Of a stretch of DNA of 64,000 bases, positions 23,803 through 37,669 are shown in pieces. This DNA is from Jaltomata sinuosa. Its lineage: Eukaryota > Streptophyta > Magnoliopsida > Solanales > Solanaceae. The notes beneath the pieces are model-generated. The model was not told where the DNA came from. It was given only the letters and a program-made list of their open reading frames with translations, and searched no databases. Made by a program: the position numbers and the translations under genes. Numbering within the stretch: the stretch's first letter is position 1; each line of letters starts with the position of its first letter. The DNA is taken from NCBI GenBank assembly GCA_003996215.1, contig QJPP01000668.1:143363-207362 (forward strand), in the 5' to 3' direction.

Positions 23803-24981
23803 GGGATTAATTATTTTATTAAATCAAACTAGTTCTAATTATTTATTCAAGTGTGAAAACTCAAAGGTGAATTTACGATTAACTAATCTAGAAATAAAAT
23901 AAGAAGTTAACTAATGAATAATTAACCAGCCGAAGAGCAGATTCTTACGCAATAATTATGGTAAATTGATTTCGGGGTTAATTATATGATTGTCGTCTTT
24001 TCAAACATCTAATTGCCTATCCAAATGCAAATCTATGTCTATATTCCCATTATCAAGACTAGCATGTGAACAAAGTTGTTTCTCCCATTTAAACAAAGCA
24101 AGGCGATCTAGGTATATTTCTATTCTAGCCACAAATATACTCTTTACATTACAAAAGAGAGATCTTGCTCCTTATACTCCTCATTCTATCTTATTGATCC
24201 TTCTTCCGGGTTCACAAGAAGATTATATGTTTATTTTAATGGTCGCAAAGCATTAAAATAGTAAGCTCAGGAATATAAGAACAACTAATATGATAATCTT
24301 GCAAATCAAATTAAGAGTCTACTACAATAATCATGAAGCTACCATAATCTTAGAACGAGAAGCTTAACTCCACATACACATGGAGCAATTACAACAATTC
24401 ATTCAAAGGAAATACGTAAAATAAATAAATAATAAAGAAGAAGAAAAGAATAAATCAAAATTTCCTGGCCTCCATGGCGGCTCCTAGCTCTTCGTAGGTC
24501 AAAAGTTATGTAAAAATCATTCTCATGAGATATTTATAGATGTAGAAAAAATTCACAAATTAAATAACTGAGTCCAAAATGAATTGGAAAAAATTAATCT
24601 CGGATCAACTTTGCCCCGACGCGCCAATCAGTCCGCCAAAAGTCAGCAATGCCTTGGCTATTTTGCCCTTTGTCTTTAGATTGTGCCACGTGGCAGGCAA
24701 CTTTGAATTGCAATTTCAATTGCAATTTGAAAGGTGCATCATTATGTATATTATTTTATTAAACTTAATCCATTAAGCTACCTGTTTGATTTTCTTAAAT
24801 GATTTCTCATTTTAAATTTATTTCTTCTCTAAATTTCTTCGATATCCCATCATTTTAATTCTACAAATAAAAATATCCAATATAAGAATAACTCATAAAA
24901 TCAATTGCTCAAAAATGATAATGAAAAAAATAAATGTGAGGCAAATAATGATTAAATATGTGTACTTTTGACCTCACATCA
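23803..24981 (-). repeat. Left (3') LTR of the Athila-like element, truncated
   Basis: Matches 38515-38680 and 45630-46620 in succession, for example the CATGCAAATCTATGTCTATA word and the CACGTGGCAGGCAACTTTGA word. On the minus strand it starts TGATGTGAGGTC at 24981. Its other end is truncated near 23803 at the LINE junction. Confidence 0.85.
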
Positions 24982-24993
24982 CCACCCCACTCT
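24982..24993 (-). other. Polypurine tract of the Athila-like element
   Basis: On the minus strand AGAGTGGGGTGG directly precedes the LTR start TGATGTGAGG at 24981, consistent with minus orientation. Confidence 0.7.
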
Positions 24994-25902
24994 TAGACTT
25001 TTGCTCGTCCTTGAGCAAATATTAAAGCTCAACTAAAAAAAGCAAACTAGAAACACCACTACTTTGGTTGATACAAACAATTAGGTCATTTACAAATCAT
25101 AACATCAAGTACACTTTTTGATCATTATGCAAGATATACAATAAAAAATAAACATCTAACCTCCTAACCTCAAAGGCGGACTCTAACTTATCAAATTAAG
25201 TTTGTTTACCTACTCCATTAAAAAAGCTAATAAAGTCACCTATCTATCATGAAACAAGTTCCCTCACAAGAAGAAATAGTCCACACACTCAATTGAAAGA
25301 ATCGATTATAAATTAAGAACTTAGCATCAAAGAACGACTCTCGTCCTCACAAAAGAATTCAGATGTATGCACAAAGAACCATAGGCTTGTCCATTATGTA
25401 CATCTCCACTAATTAATGATGCTCGAATAGAATCAAATAGGAATTTAACGGGTTTTAATGTTAGCTAGGGGATGGGTAGGAAAACTATATAATAGTGACT
25501 TACACTTCTCTAAGCACTTTGCATTTTTTTTAAACTTCATCACCCATTATTTTCTTCACTTTATTTTTGTCAGCCCTCCCTTCAATTATTTTCACTAGTA
25601 TTCTCATTTTATCAAAAATATTTCAATCATTATCAAAAAAAATTCTCAATCAATATTTCTCTTCTTTTTTTCATGTCACATTCTTTCTAAGATGACCTTT
25701 TCATCACAAGTAACTATCATTAGTCACCTTTTTCACTTGACCATCCTTTTTCTCCAGATTTAATAATTTTATCACAGTTTATGCTACAATGCTCAAGGAA
25801 GTAGGGTGTAAAAACTAGGGATTCAACAAAAGGATTAAGGCAAAAATACGGTTACCAAACGAATTAAAGGCTACAGACACAAAGGATAAACTAGTGATAA
25901 CA
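24994..25902 (-). other. Internal 3' non-coding part of the Athila-like element
   Basis: About 0.9 kb, AT-rich with T-runs at 25520-25690 and no supported ORF. It includes a short inverted repeat TTGCTC(GTCCTT)GAGCAA near 25003-25020. It ends where the Tekay/Del-like LTR begins at 25903. Confidence 0.65.
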
Positions 25903-28900
25903 TGTCACGACCCGATTTCTCAGGCCATGATGGCACCTACAACCCCCCAGTAGGCGAACCAATTTCAGTAGTCTGGAACGGTTAGTAATGGGCTACTACC
26001 TAACCAAAATGCACAATAAGTAGAAATAAGCAGAAGGAGGATGTAAAAGTAGACAAAGTGGAAGTAAAACCCGAATGTATACATAAAGAAAGCTACATCA
26101 TCCCCAAGACTTGGTATCGACAGTACAAAAGCTTCTAATAGGGTACAAATGTTAGAAGTAACAAAATGATAAGTACAACTGTCTCTGAATATAGATACAA
26201 GAGTAACAGTACAACAGATGAGATGTAGACAAGCCCCGACCGTCAGGCGCTCACCCTGGTCTCAAATCTTGCAAAGGCTTCACGAGTCTCCAACGCAATC
26301 AACGGCGAAAGCTCAACTAATATCTGCACCAAGAAGTGCAGAAGTGTAGTATGAGCACCAAGACAACGGGTACTCAGTAGGCATCATCGGCCGACTGAGT
26401 GCATATAATATATAAAGGCAGTAAATAGCAGATAGCAAGAAAGCAGTCATAGAAAACAAGTGATAAAACACATGGAAACTAGCACGGAGAATAGACAATC
26501 AAGAGCTATAAGCAAATAATGCTAGCACAGAAGATATAAATACACAAAATCACAGGCGAGGGAAAGTCGAACGCACCAGGAGTCCTTGCGCAACAACATA
26601 AATGAACAGAGAGAGGGAGAGTTGAGAAAACATAGAGGTATATCGGTAACCTCAAGTAAAAAGGAAGGAAGAAATTAATTTCACATACTCAAGAAGGGAT
26701 CAATATACTAAAGGAAAACATATTACGAATCCAACTTCAAAGATAATATAAACAGAGATCAACCTCGCAAGTAACAATCTAGGATGGAACAACTAAGCCA
26801 CAATAACCGAGAGTTACTACTCAAAATCATGCTATAGAATAGAATCAGGAACTCGCATTCCACTCGGAAGACCGCTCAATAGCCTCAATAATACAGGACA
26901 CACTAGCCCCTTAATACTCAAAGTCCAATAATCCGAGCCTCCCAGGCTGGGAACCACTAAACCACCGAGAACCTGGTGCCATAACAAGTTATATAAAATG
27001 ACAGAAGTACTATAATCTACCTAAAGTCCCAATGGCCGCCCATACAACTAAACACAGTCAAGTGAAAATAAACCCTCCGGCCTCCCATACAACCAGAGCA
27101 TACACTGAACACACAACAAACAAGGGTGGTTTCGGCGTGCCAAATGCATGATAATGATATGATGTGAAAGTAATTGGTATGGTCCCACTTAGGTACCCCA
27201 CGGGCCCATATATAGGCGGGACCCATGGATGGACTCTACTCGTGTACCTCTACTCCACCGTACACCCCTTCTCCTGGAGTGTGCGTCGTCCCGTAGCCAG
27301 TTTCCCAGGAATGGAAGGTCCATGGAGGTCTACCTCTCGACCACATATAAAATCGTGCAATCTCAAGTGTAGCTCAACTCAGAATCTCGTAGTACATGCC
27401 CGGCTTTGACTCGGGTCTAAATTAGTAGTAGTAATCTCAAAAACCCATTACAGGGTGCCCAAAGTGTATTCGGGTCTAAATCAGTATCCAGTCACAATAA
27501 CCCTTATCAAGGGTGCCCAAAGCGTAGCCGGGTTTAAATCGATAGTAAAACAATTCTAGCGCCCAGCCTCGCTGAGTCTAGTATAAGTATAAAAACTGGG
27601 ATCAATTCATCATAATATCCTCTTTTCTCCAAGAGGTTTCACAAAAGCTAGATTCAAAACCCTTTCAAAGTCATAACACCGAAAATGGGCCCCTCAGACC
27701 ATGCAAAGTTTAGAAAATCAATTATAGTGGGCCTGAAGCCAAATCCGTAGTAAAACATGTAGGAAAAATCCTTTTTCATGGATGATATGCTCGCACACAA
27801 ATATAAATTATCCCAACGGCTCACAAACATTTCCTATCAGCCCTGCACAGGCCCAACAGCTACTCAGCAGACATAACCAGCCTAAAAGGATATCTCTATG
27901 TTCGGAACTCACAGACATTCCCAAATAACCCACCATTTATGTTCCAGAGTCAAATACAAGGCCATACAGGACCACAAGGGTGATATATAATACTATACGA
28001 ATACTACAATCAACATATGAATTAAACGGAAAAAAAAGGTGGAGCAGTTGTGGGGTACCAACCTATAAAAACCCACCCAATGATGCTAATTAATGCAGTT
28101 ATAGCCTATATATGCAAAGTCTAGGTAGGTAAAGTCATAACCTACCTATCATCCAATAAATAGCTGCGAGAATAGCGTACAGGCTTGAACTGCTCTGAGA
28201 AACTCCAAATTGCGGAACCACTATCAAAATAATAATCTATGCGTCAATACAAAGCTAACGGTACCCATATTGCTAATATTTTATCTGGGTCACAAACGAG
28301 CCCGTGTACCCTGCAACCTAAAACCAGAAACAAAAAACACACATGTGTTCCTTACCATTCCGAGAGCACATGCTCAAAATTTGAGCGGAAACAGACATGA
28401 AATGGGCTCCAAAACAGCCCGCTCAAGATGGAGATAAAAGATAGAATTTCAAGAATGAAAAAATTGGGAATTAGGTAAGAATTACTTACCTCAAAGATGG
28501 AATTTAGGCCAAGATGAAGAATTCTTCACACCCACAATCATGCACGAGCTTAGGAGGCAGAATCTACCATAAAATCCAAGCTTTGGGTAAGAGCAAGAGG
28601 GCATGCCCCGACGGTGGGGCCTTATGGGGAAGGGCCCAGCCCAATAGGGAAAGCACACCCCCCACTTCAAACGCACCTCTGTATCGACTAAATCACTCTT
28701 TTGGTCTAGTCGGTGGAACCGGTGAACCACGCGAGCTGGTTAGATGCGTGGGGCAACAATGGTGGATTTTGGGAAAAACAAAAGAAGTAAGTTGGGAAGA
28801 AGCTTACCAAGAATCGAAGAACTACGGATAATCGACGAACAAATGATTCCCCAAGGTTTAGAACTTATATAGGAGCAATTTGGGAGAGTATTTTAAGAGT

Positions 28901-29716
28901 TGGAGTTCAAAAGAGATGAAAAATGAAGCTAGAAAAATGAAACCAACCAACTATATAGTTGCTGGAAATGGCCAGCGCCATCGGCGCTCAAGGCTTTCCA
29001 CAGGCCAGCGCGATCGCGTTGCCTGGGCGCCGTTGGCACTGAAGGCCTGCAGATGCAGAAAATCAGCTGCACAAAAATTCTCCACGGGATGTTCCAGGCG
29101 CAATCAAAACTCGATACTCAAAAAAATAGTGCTATTAAAGTGGAAACAACATTTTGGACTCAACGGAATTGACGAAAATTCCATACGAGGTCGTTTCTGA
29201 AGAATGTTGACCCAAGTCAATACTAGTTAATGCCAACCTAACACCCGAATTGAGCCCAGCTCATCCGGAACCCAAACCAACCAACTAACTAACACAAACT
29301 CGATATTCTGGAGCTAACGTCGCTGACAAAATTTCCATCTGAGGCCGTCTTCTCCGAATATTGACCAAAGTCAACCCAACAAGCCCAACTGGCTTGAAAA
29401 CACAGAATGAGAGAGAATTCCAAGCTGAAAAGCTCTCGAATCTAGACCAAAGGTCCCTCTAGACCAAAGTCCACGCTTCGAAGCTAACGAAACTGTCGGA
29501 ATTTGATTCTGAGCACGTTCACCAAGAATGTTGACTAAAGTCAATTATTTCCAAATTTAAAAGCTCTAAAACCATGAATGGACAAAAAGACCAAAAAAAT
29601 GGCTCGGGCACCAAACTATCGATCGCAGCAAGCCATAAATGACTTGGGCCGCTACAGGCATGCTCTAATGGTACAAGAAAGGCGAACATGTGTAAATGAC
29701 TGGAAGGGTCATTACA
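25903..29716 (-). repeat. Left (3') LTR of the Tekay/Del-like element (3814 bp)
   Basis: Plus strand TGTCACGACCC ... GGGTCATTACA; minus-strand LTR start at 29716. Aligns along its length with 33541-37003. It carries 160 bp (28597-28756) absent from the other LTR. A GC-rich segment lies near 28970-29060. Antisense open frames here recur in the other LTR copies and are not genes. Confidence 0.9.
28864..28871 (-). promoter_or_regulatory. Putative LTR TATA box
   Basis: On the minus strand TATATAAG, about 850 bp inside the LTR from its start at 29716. The equivalent site in the right LTR (near 36362) is altered to a weaker match. Confidence 0.4.
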
Positions 29717-32111
29717 TCATCCACTACTAAAAAGACTTTCATCCCCGAAAGTCAGGAAAGAAGGAAAGACTAGAGATTTAAAGAACAGCGGATACCCAGC
29801 CCGCACTACTCTCTCAGACAACCTGGGTAGCCTCCTCGACCGGACGGTACCCAACAGAAAAAAATCAAAGAAAGCAACAAAGCCTAAACTTCTTACTAGC
29901 CAAGCTAGATTCCAACCTAAAACACCAAAACTCCAAGGATGTGCCAACCCAAACTGAACCCCGAGAATCTCAACCAGAATCACCGATGCACACTGAAACC
30001 AGAGAAGCAAGGCGACCAACACACTGAACTAAAATTTTTGAGACCATAACCAAGATAACAACTCGAAGCATATCCTCAAAAAGTGGGGTTAACTGGCCCG
30101 ACTGGCCACTAACCAATGAACGAACACTTTCGCTAACATCAAACTCAATAACAGAACCCAACTGAACAACCCATCTAACTTGACTGAAGTCCGCACACCA
30201 AAGTTAGGAAAGGCATATTTTAATACCTTGCATTGGCGGAGAAACTTCCAAACTGTAGAACGAACCCAACCGCTGCACCATGCCGAGTCTGAGTCAAATG
30301 GAATTGAATGAATCAGGGCAACCTGCCCAACAGCCCAAAACTAAAACCAAGCCTATGCAAGGAGTGTGGTAAGCGTACCACGAAGCTCGAAATCACCAGC
30401 TAAGATCCAAACTCTGAGAATACCGTTGTAACTCTGAATACTCAAACACCATTCTGATTGAAAGTCGTCTTACCAAGCCCACCTCGGGAAGAAGTCCACC
30501 ATGACATGGATATCAAGTCAAAACACCTCGAAGGCAAAGGAAAAGGGGGCCTGGGGTTCAAAGTTTCCATCTAGCCATATAAATCTTGCATATACTTTAA
30601 ACTCATCCATTTGGCTCGAATCAACCGCTCTACTGTATCAGCACAAAAAACCACCATCTCTAAAGTATATAACATACCGAACTTCTAGTCCACCATGGCC
30701 GAGTCTAACCAACACTGGAACTCCACATAGAAGACAACCCTTGAAGAATCAACTAAACAAGCTTTCAAATTCTCGGTAAATGAAAGGTGACCACCAGTCT
30801 CTAAGTACCACGAGATCTTAGAAACAACCCTGTTGGTCTCAACCCGCACAACCTGATCACATAAAGCATGCACCACTGCTGAACCTCGAACTTACCCTGC
30901 TGACTCTGTCCAACCGTGAAAGAAGGAACCTCGTGCTATCTAGAAGACCGCCCAAAATTTGGAATGTCCAGCCTAACTCAAAGGTTAGTCAAGGACTAGG
31001 TGTCCAAGGCCAATAGTCGTATCCGAAACTAAAGTAAAGAAGCTAAGTTGCCCTCACCAACTGCCTCCCGGCACTAGGATGCTGCAACTAAATAGAAAGT
31101 ACCACAAACCGTCTGATGTAACTAGTCAAGCCATGATTCTAAAACCAAACCCCAGCTTACCAACCACTGCCTCTATCGAACCCATATGCTGCTAATAAAT
31201 CCTTAGGAACTGAAGAAAACTAGGATTGAATATGCAAGTTGCCAAAACCGCAGCTACTACTGAATCCCAAACCAATCGAAGGAGAAACCACTACCATTTG
31301 TAAATGGCCGAATCAAATCACCAACACACAACCCAAGCAAACCTCCATTGTCACCTCAGTCAACAATAAAACACACCAGCACGCACAAAGAGTCATCTCC
31401 CTTCTTCTTCAACTAAACAAAACCCTTCTGTAGCATATATTGAACCTTAGAAACTTTTTCTCAAATAAAATCCAGAGCCATTACCTTAGTTATCACATCT
31501 ATATTGCCAAACTCAAACACAATACCAGAATCAAAAGCTCATCCAGAGAAGTATGATAGAAACTCATTCTAACCAGAACTGGGAAAATGATAAGACCACC
31601 CAACCGGACAAGAAACTGAGGGAGACTATGGGAATAACCCACATGCCTGCCAACCTCCAAAACCAACCAAACAAAAAGGGTCGATTCAAATCACCCGAGA
31701 TAAGAAAACTAACCCCTGCTCACCAGCATAACCAACACCACTCAACTTAAAACAGGGCCTCAGACTCCAGCACTACCACTGGTATCACATCGAACCAACA
31801 CACAGATCTCTAACCACGCTAGATAAAAGACTAGGCAACGACCATCTAGGACCGCTAGGAAGGAAGACCCAAAGCAAGCCTAGAACCACAATGAACAGAA
31901 AACAAGCTCTACAAAACCTACCCATAAGCTACAACCTCGGGAAAACACTTCTCAAGAACATCTCACCTCATCCACTACTTAAGAATAAACTACAAATAAA
32001 ACAACACATAGATACTACAATTCAGGTAGTCAAATAACTAAGCAAGTATCAAGTAGGCATATAAGCAATTAAATGATAGAAGGGAAAGAATCGCAATGGC
32101 GAGCATTACTA
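29717..32111 (-). other. Internal 3' region of the Tekay/Del-like element, no recognisable pol
   Basis: About 2.4 kb. Close to the LTR the minus strand reads a short stretch resembling the tail upstream of Tekay/Del 3' LTRs (TCGGGGATGAAAGTC near 29735). Elsewhere stop codons are frequent in all frames, and no RT, RNase H or integrase block was seen. Longer open frames (29717-30022 minus, 30501-30779 plus) show no family signature. Confidence 0.6.
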
Positions 32112-33512
32112 TCACAAGCTAAAGGTAACGAGAGCCTTACCTGGAGCAACGATGTCAGGAACCTCTACCTCTGGCCTATAAAGAGGAGCATCGGACTGAC
32201 GGGATCTAACACTGGACTGAGTAGTCGAAGCTGAGAGCTCAACCATCCCTTGCCGAGGATAATCTCTAGCATAATACCCCATCACCCCACAACTATAGCA
32301 ACCTAAAGAGGCTCTACTCTGATGCACGGTGCATGTTGACTCTGGATGGATACCTGAACAACCCAGCTGAAAGCTACCTCTAACCATCTGGGGACCACCC
32401 CTGTAACCCTGCACACTACCTCTAACTGCTTGGGGACCACCCCTACTACCCTGTACTCCACCTCTAGCTGGTGGCACTGAAGCTCTGGGAGATAACACAT
32501 GCTGACCCTGCAGACTGGAAGATGGAATCGTGGCACAATCCCTAGCAAAGTTCCCATGTACACCACACTGAAAGCAAATTCCATTGAATACATACGGGCG
32601 AGGAGGTCACACTGAACCTAACTAGCCACCACGGCCTACACAACCTAAATACAAATCTTGAGAAATCTGACCCGTACCATGTCCACCAATCTCAACACGC
32701 CCTGTATTATCACTCTCTGGAACCTGCGAAGCAACTAAAACTGCTCTGGTAGATAAGAAGCAGTGGAACCTAACTCTGGTGGAAAATCCCCTACCTCGAG
32801 TCTGAGAACCTCGAGAACTATCCTAACGATGATGCTTCTTAGCACTACTTCCATAAGCCTCACGACATAAACCCTCAATAGCCCAAGCATGATCAACTAC
32901 CTGGAGAAAAGTAGTCCCAACTATAACTAAGTGCTCGGTAGCCAAACAGAGCGGTGAAATCAAACCTCCAACAAAACTCTGAACCCTATCAAACTCTGAA
33001 GGTACAGCCCTAGCAGTATGCCTAACCATGTCATGAAATCTTTCCTTATACTTCAGTACCGACAGACAACCCTGCTGAAGAACTGGTAGCTCAACCCTAG
33101 CTGAGGCAATGCTCATAGAACCGGGTACTGAAACACCCATTGGAGAACTCAGAGTCCAAGCGACGGTGTCCTGAAAAACTGGAGTAGCTATGAGTCCAAT
33201 CGAAGGTTGGGCTGACCCCATACCCCTATCTAATGTGGTATACTCTCATTCTGAAGTCCTAGCATTGACGGAAGAACTGAAGCAACAAACACAGAAGCCT
33301 CGACATCACCCGCTGTCAAACTCATCTTAGGCATCTGAGAAGTAATGAAACAACCGAAGTTTAGAAGTCAGTAGAGCCAAGAAAGCACGACAAGGAGCCA
33401 AGAAGATGAAACTTTTCCTAACAATGCCTGTAGCCTCCAGTAGATAGCATACGGACTTCATCATATCGATCCGCAAGACTCTACGGAGACACTTGCTTCT
33501 GTACCACAACAC
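32112..33512 (-). pseudogene. Tekay/Del-like gag (broken)
   Basis: Starts just inside the tRNA-Met primer site. The gag capsid-type block is at about 32823-33080 (LQQGCLSVLKYKERFHDM; SEFDRVQSFVGGL). A Gly/Arg/Gln-rich linker (GGPQAVRGSVQG-type repeats) lies at 32370-32470. A zinc-knuckle-like CYSCGVMGYYARDYP is at about 32265-32310. The third and fourth ligands are Tyr where CCHC expects His and Cys, so the knuckle should not bind zinc. Frame changes occur between 33327 and 33221 and between 32823 and 32593; overlapping frames at 32303-32593 and 32112-32498 share the remainder. Gag would form the particle, but pol must come from another element. Confidence 0.72.
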
Positions 33513-33525
33513 CGGTGAACCTAGA

Positions 33526-33537
33526 GCTCTGATACCA
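33526..33537 (-). other. Primer-binding site, tRNA-iMet type
   Basis: Plus-strand GCTCTGATACCA equals the 3' end of plant initiator tRNA-Met. On the minus strand it reads TGGTATCAGAGC, three bases after the LTR end (33541). This is the usual primer of Tekay/Del chromoviruses. Confidence 0.92.
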
Positions 33538-33540
33538 AGT

Positions 33541-36500
33541 TGTCACGACCCGATTTCTTAGGCCATGATGGCACCTACAACCCCGCAGTAGGCGAACCAA
33601 TTCTCGTAGCCCGAAATGGTTAGTAATGGGCTACTACCTAACGAAAATACACAATAAGCAGAAATAAGCAGAAGCAGGATGTAAAAGTAGACAAAGTAGA
33701 AGCAAAACCTAAATATATACATAAAGAAAGCTACACTAACCCCAAGACTTGGTATTGACAGTACAGAAGCTTCTAATAGGGTACAAATGCTAGAAGTAAC
33801 AAAATGATAAGTATAATTGTCTATGAATATAGATACAAGAGTAACAGTACAACAGATGAGATGTAGACAAGCCCCGACCGTCAGGCGCTCACCCTGGTCT
33901 CAAATCTTCCAAAGGCTACACGAGTCTCCACCGCAATCAATGATGAAAGCTCAACAAATATCTACACTAAGAAGTGCAGAAGTGTAGTACGAGCACCAAG
34001 ACAATGGGTAATCAGTAGGCATCATCGGCCGACTGAGCGCATATAAGATATAAAGGCAGTAAATAGAAGATAGCAAGAAAGAAATCACACAAAATAATGG
34101 ATAAAGCACATGGAAACTAGCACGGAGAATAGACAATCAAGAGCTATAAGCAAATAATGCTAGCACAGAAGATATAAATACACAGAATCACAGGCGAGGG
34201 AAAGTCTAACGCACCTGGAGTCCTTGTGCAACAACATAAGTGAACAGAGAGAGGGAGAGTTGAGAAAACATGGCAGTATATCGGTAACCTCAAGTAAAAA
34301 AGAAGGAATAAAGCAATTTCACATACTCAAGAAGGGATCAATATACTAAAGTAAAACATATTATGAATCCAACTTCAAAGATAATATAAGCAGAGAACAA
34401 CCTCGCAAGTATCAATCTAGGATGGAATAACTTAGCCATAATAACCGAGAGTTACCACTCAAAATCATGCTATAGAATAGACTCAGAAACCCGTAATCCA
34501 CTCGAAAGACCGCTCAATAGCCTCAATAATACAGGACCCACAAGCCCCTCAATACTCAAAGTCCAATAAACTGAGCCTCCCAGGCTGGGAACTACTAAAC
34601 CACCAAGAACGGGTGCCATAACAAGTTCTATAAAATGACAGAAGTACTATAATCTACCTACAGTCCCAACGGCCACCCATACAACCGAGGAACACAATCA
34701 AGTGAAAACAAACCCTCCGACCTCCCATACAATCAGAGCGTACACTGAACACACAGCAAACAAGGGTGGATTCGGCATGCTAAATGCATGATAATGATAT
34801 GATATGAAATTAACCAGTATGTTCCCCCTCAAATACACTACGGGTCCATATAGAGGCAAGACCCATGGAAGGACTCTACCCGTGTACCTCTACTCTGTCG
34901 TACACCATTCCTCCTGGCACGTGCGTCAGCCCGTATCCAGTTGCCAAGGAATAGAAGGTCCATGGAGGTCTACCCCTCGACCACATACAAAATCACGCAA
35001 TCTCAAGTGTATCTCAACTCAGAATCTCATAGTACATGCCTAGCTTTGACCCGGGTCTAAAACAGTAGTAGTAATCTCAAAAACCCATCATAGGGTGCCC
35101 GAAGTGTAGTCGGGTCTAAATCAGTAATCCAGTCACAATAACCCTTATCAAGGGTTCTCAAAGCGTAGCCGGGTCTAAATCGGTAGTAAAACAATTCTAG
35201 TGCCCGGCCTCGCCGAGTCTAGTATAAGTATAAAAACTAGGGATGAAGTCATCATAATATCCTCTTTTCTCCAAGAGGTTTCACAAAAGCTAGCTTCAAA
35301 ACCCTTTCAAAGTCATAATATCGAAAATGGGCCCCTTGGACCATGCAAAGTTTAGAAAATCAATTATAGTGGGCCCGAATCAAAATCCGTAGTAAAACAT
35401 GCAGGGAAAAACCTTTTTATGGATGATATGCTCGCACACAAATATAAATTAGCCCAGTGGCTCACAAACATTTCCTATCAGCCCTGCACAGGCCCAACAG
35501 CTACTCAGCAAACATAACCAGCCTAAAAGGATATCTCTATGATCGGGACTCATGCACATTCCCATATAACCCACCATCTATGTTCCAGAGTCAAATACAA
35601 GGCCAAACAGGAGCACAAGAGTGATATACAATACTACACAAATACTACAATCAACGTATAAAATAAACAGACAAAAAAGACGGACAAGGTCTAGGGTACC
35701 AACCTATAACAACCCACCCAAGGATGCTAATTAATGTAGTTATAGCCTATATACGCAGAGTCTAGGTAAGGAAAGACATAACCTACCTGTCATTCGATGA
35801 CTAGTTGCGGGAACGGTATCGTCCAGGCTTGAACTGCTTCGAGAAACTCCAAATCGTGGAACCACTATCAAAACAATAATCTACGCGTCAATACAAAGCT
35901 AACGGTACCCATATTGCTAATATTTTAACTGGGTAAAAATTTGGGTCACAAACGGGCCCATGGGCCTCGCAACCCAAAACCGGAAACAAAAAATACACAT
36001 GTGTTCCGTACCATCCCGGGAGCACATGCTCAAAATTTGAGCGGAAATGGACATGAAATGGGCTCCAAAACAGCCCACTCAAGATGGAGATAAAAGAGAG
36101 AATTTCAAGAATGAAAAAATCAGGAATTAGGCAAGAATAACTTACCACAAAGATGGAATTTAGGCCAAGACGAAGAATTCTTCACACCCACGATCATGCA
36201 CGAGCTTAGAAGGCTGAATCTACCATAAAATCCAAGCTTTGGGTAAGAGCAACAATGGTGAATTTTGAGAAAAACAAAAGAAGTAAGTTGGGGAAGAAGC
36301 TTACCAAGAATCGAAGAACTACGGATAATCGACGAACAAATGATTCCCCAAGGTTTAGAACTGATATAGAAGCAATTTGGGAGAGTATTTTAAGAGTTGG
36401 AGTTGAGAAGAGATGAGAAATAAAGCTAGAAAAATGAAACCAACCAACTATATAGTTGCTGAAAATGGCCAACGCCATCAGCGCTCAAGGTCTGCCACAG

Positions 36501-37003
36501 GCCAGCGCGATCGCCCTGCCTCGGCGTTGTTGGCGTTGAAGGTCTGCAGCTGCAGAAAACCAGTTGCACAAAATTTCTCCATGGGGTGTTCCGGGCACAA
36601 TCAGAACCCGATACTCAAAAACAAATAGTACTATTAGAGTGGAAACGACATTCCAGACTAAACGGAATCAATGAAAAGTTTAATACGAGATCGTTTCGGA
36701 AGAATGTTGACCCAAGTAACCACTACCTAATGCCAACCAAACACCCAAAATGAACCCGGCTCATTCGAAACCCGAACCAACCAACTAACTAACACAAACT
36801 CGATATTTTGGAGCTAACAGTGCTGACAGAATTTCCATCCGAGGCCTTCTTCTCCGAATGTTGACCAAAGTCAACCCAACAAGCCCAACTGGCTTGAAAA
36901 CACAGAATGAGAGATAATTCCAAGCAGAAAAGCTCCCGAATCCCGACCAAAGGTCCCTCTAGACCAAAGTCCACGCTCCAGAGCTACCAGATTTGTCGAA
37001 ATT
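33541..37003 (-). repeat. Right (5') LTR of the Tekay/Del-like element, truncated
   Basis: Matches the left LTR from TGTCACGACCC to about GTCGAAATTTG (37003), where similarity stops before the last 220 bp or so. It lacks the 160-bp segment of the left LTR between GAGCAA and CAATGG, near 36252. The break at 37003 joins Athila-like internal sequence. Confidence 0.88.
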
Positions 37004-37669
37004 TGGGTACTATGACTTCCCCAAATCTGTAAAACAAAAACAAAATAAAATGTGACTATCAAAAAATAAAAAAAAATAAGAAGCTACACTACAAATTGGG
37101 TTACCTCCCAACAAGCGCCTGATTTAACATCATTGCACGACACCATCAAGTTCACCACTTTTCCTTTCACTTTGAAGATACGAAATGCACCCCTAACTTT
37201 GCATCTAATTTTCTGCTCCGCTCAAGGGGCGGTGGTGTAAAGATAAAGGAACCAAGAAAAGGATGTCGCACGTTGCACTTCTTGGTCCTTAAGTGAGGAA
37301 TGTCATTTTATCTCTTTGGTGTGGTAAATTTTAGAATGTAAGGGCCCTATTCCTCATCTACACACTTCTCCACTGGTTCAGATGACTCGATTCTTATAAT
37401 GTCATCATCCAAACTTAATGTAGAAAATGACTAGAATGAGGACCAGCACGTCCCAACTCCAAACTTGCATTTTTTATGACATGCTCACTTTCATACTTAT
37501 CCTTAACATTGGCACTGAATAAAGTATAGTTGAATGGCTGGATATCCTCTTTCTGCTCCATTAGTTGGCCGGTATCCATAATAATTGTTGATTGGGCATC
37601 AGACGCCTCAACCTTTTTGTTTAAGTGATCCTCTAAGTAATGAATATCTGAGCCAAATTGGTATATCTC
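37004..37669 (-). other. Internal sequence of the Athila-like element, no ORF
   Basis: A-rich start, then the phrase TTACCTCCCAACAAGCGCCT near 37101, which recurs in plant Athila-type repeats. No coding frame is supported. Confidence 0.55.

Larger units (their letters stand above)
25903..37003 (-). mobile_element. Tekay/Del-like LTR retrotransposon, gag only (non-autonomous), right LTR truncated
   Basis: Two related LTRs (25903-29716; 33541-37003) flank 3.8 kb of internal DNA. A tRNA-iMet primer site next to the right LTR sets the orientation to minus. Only gag-like sequence is recognisable inside; no protease, RT or integrase motif was found in 29717-32111. The right LTR lacks its last 220 bp or so, so no target duplication can be checked. 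The family link rests on LTR ends TGTAATGACC...GGGTCGTGACA and the similar LTR at 48323-50863, which adjoins chromovirus integrase. Confidence 0.85.

Noticed and set aside
27164..27409. Plus-strand ORF with relatives at 34804-35043 and 56092-56319
   Set aside because: Conserved only because it is antisense to homologous LTRs. The copies differ by frame-altering changes and there is no known domain.
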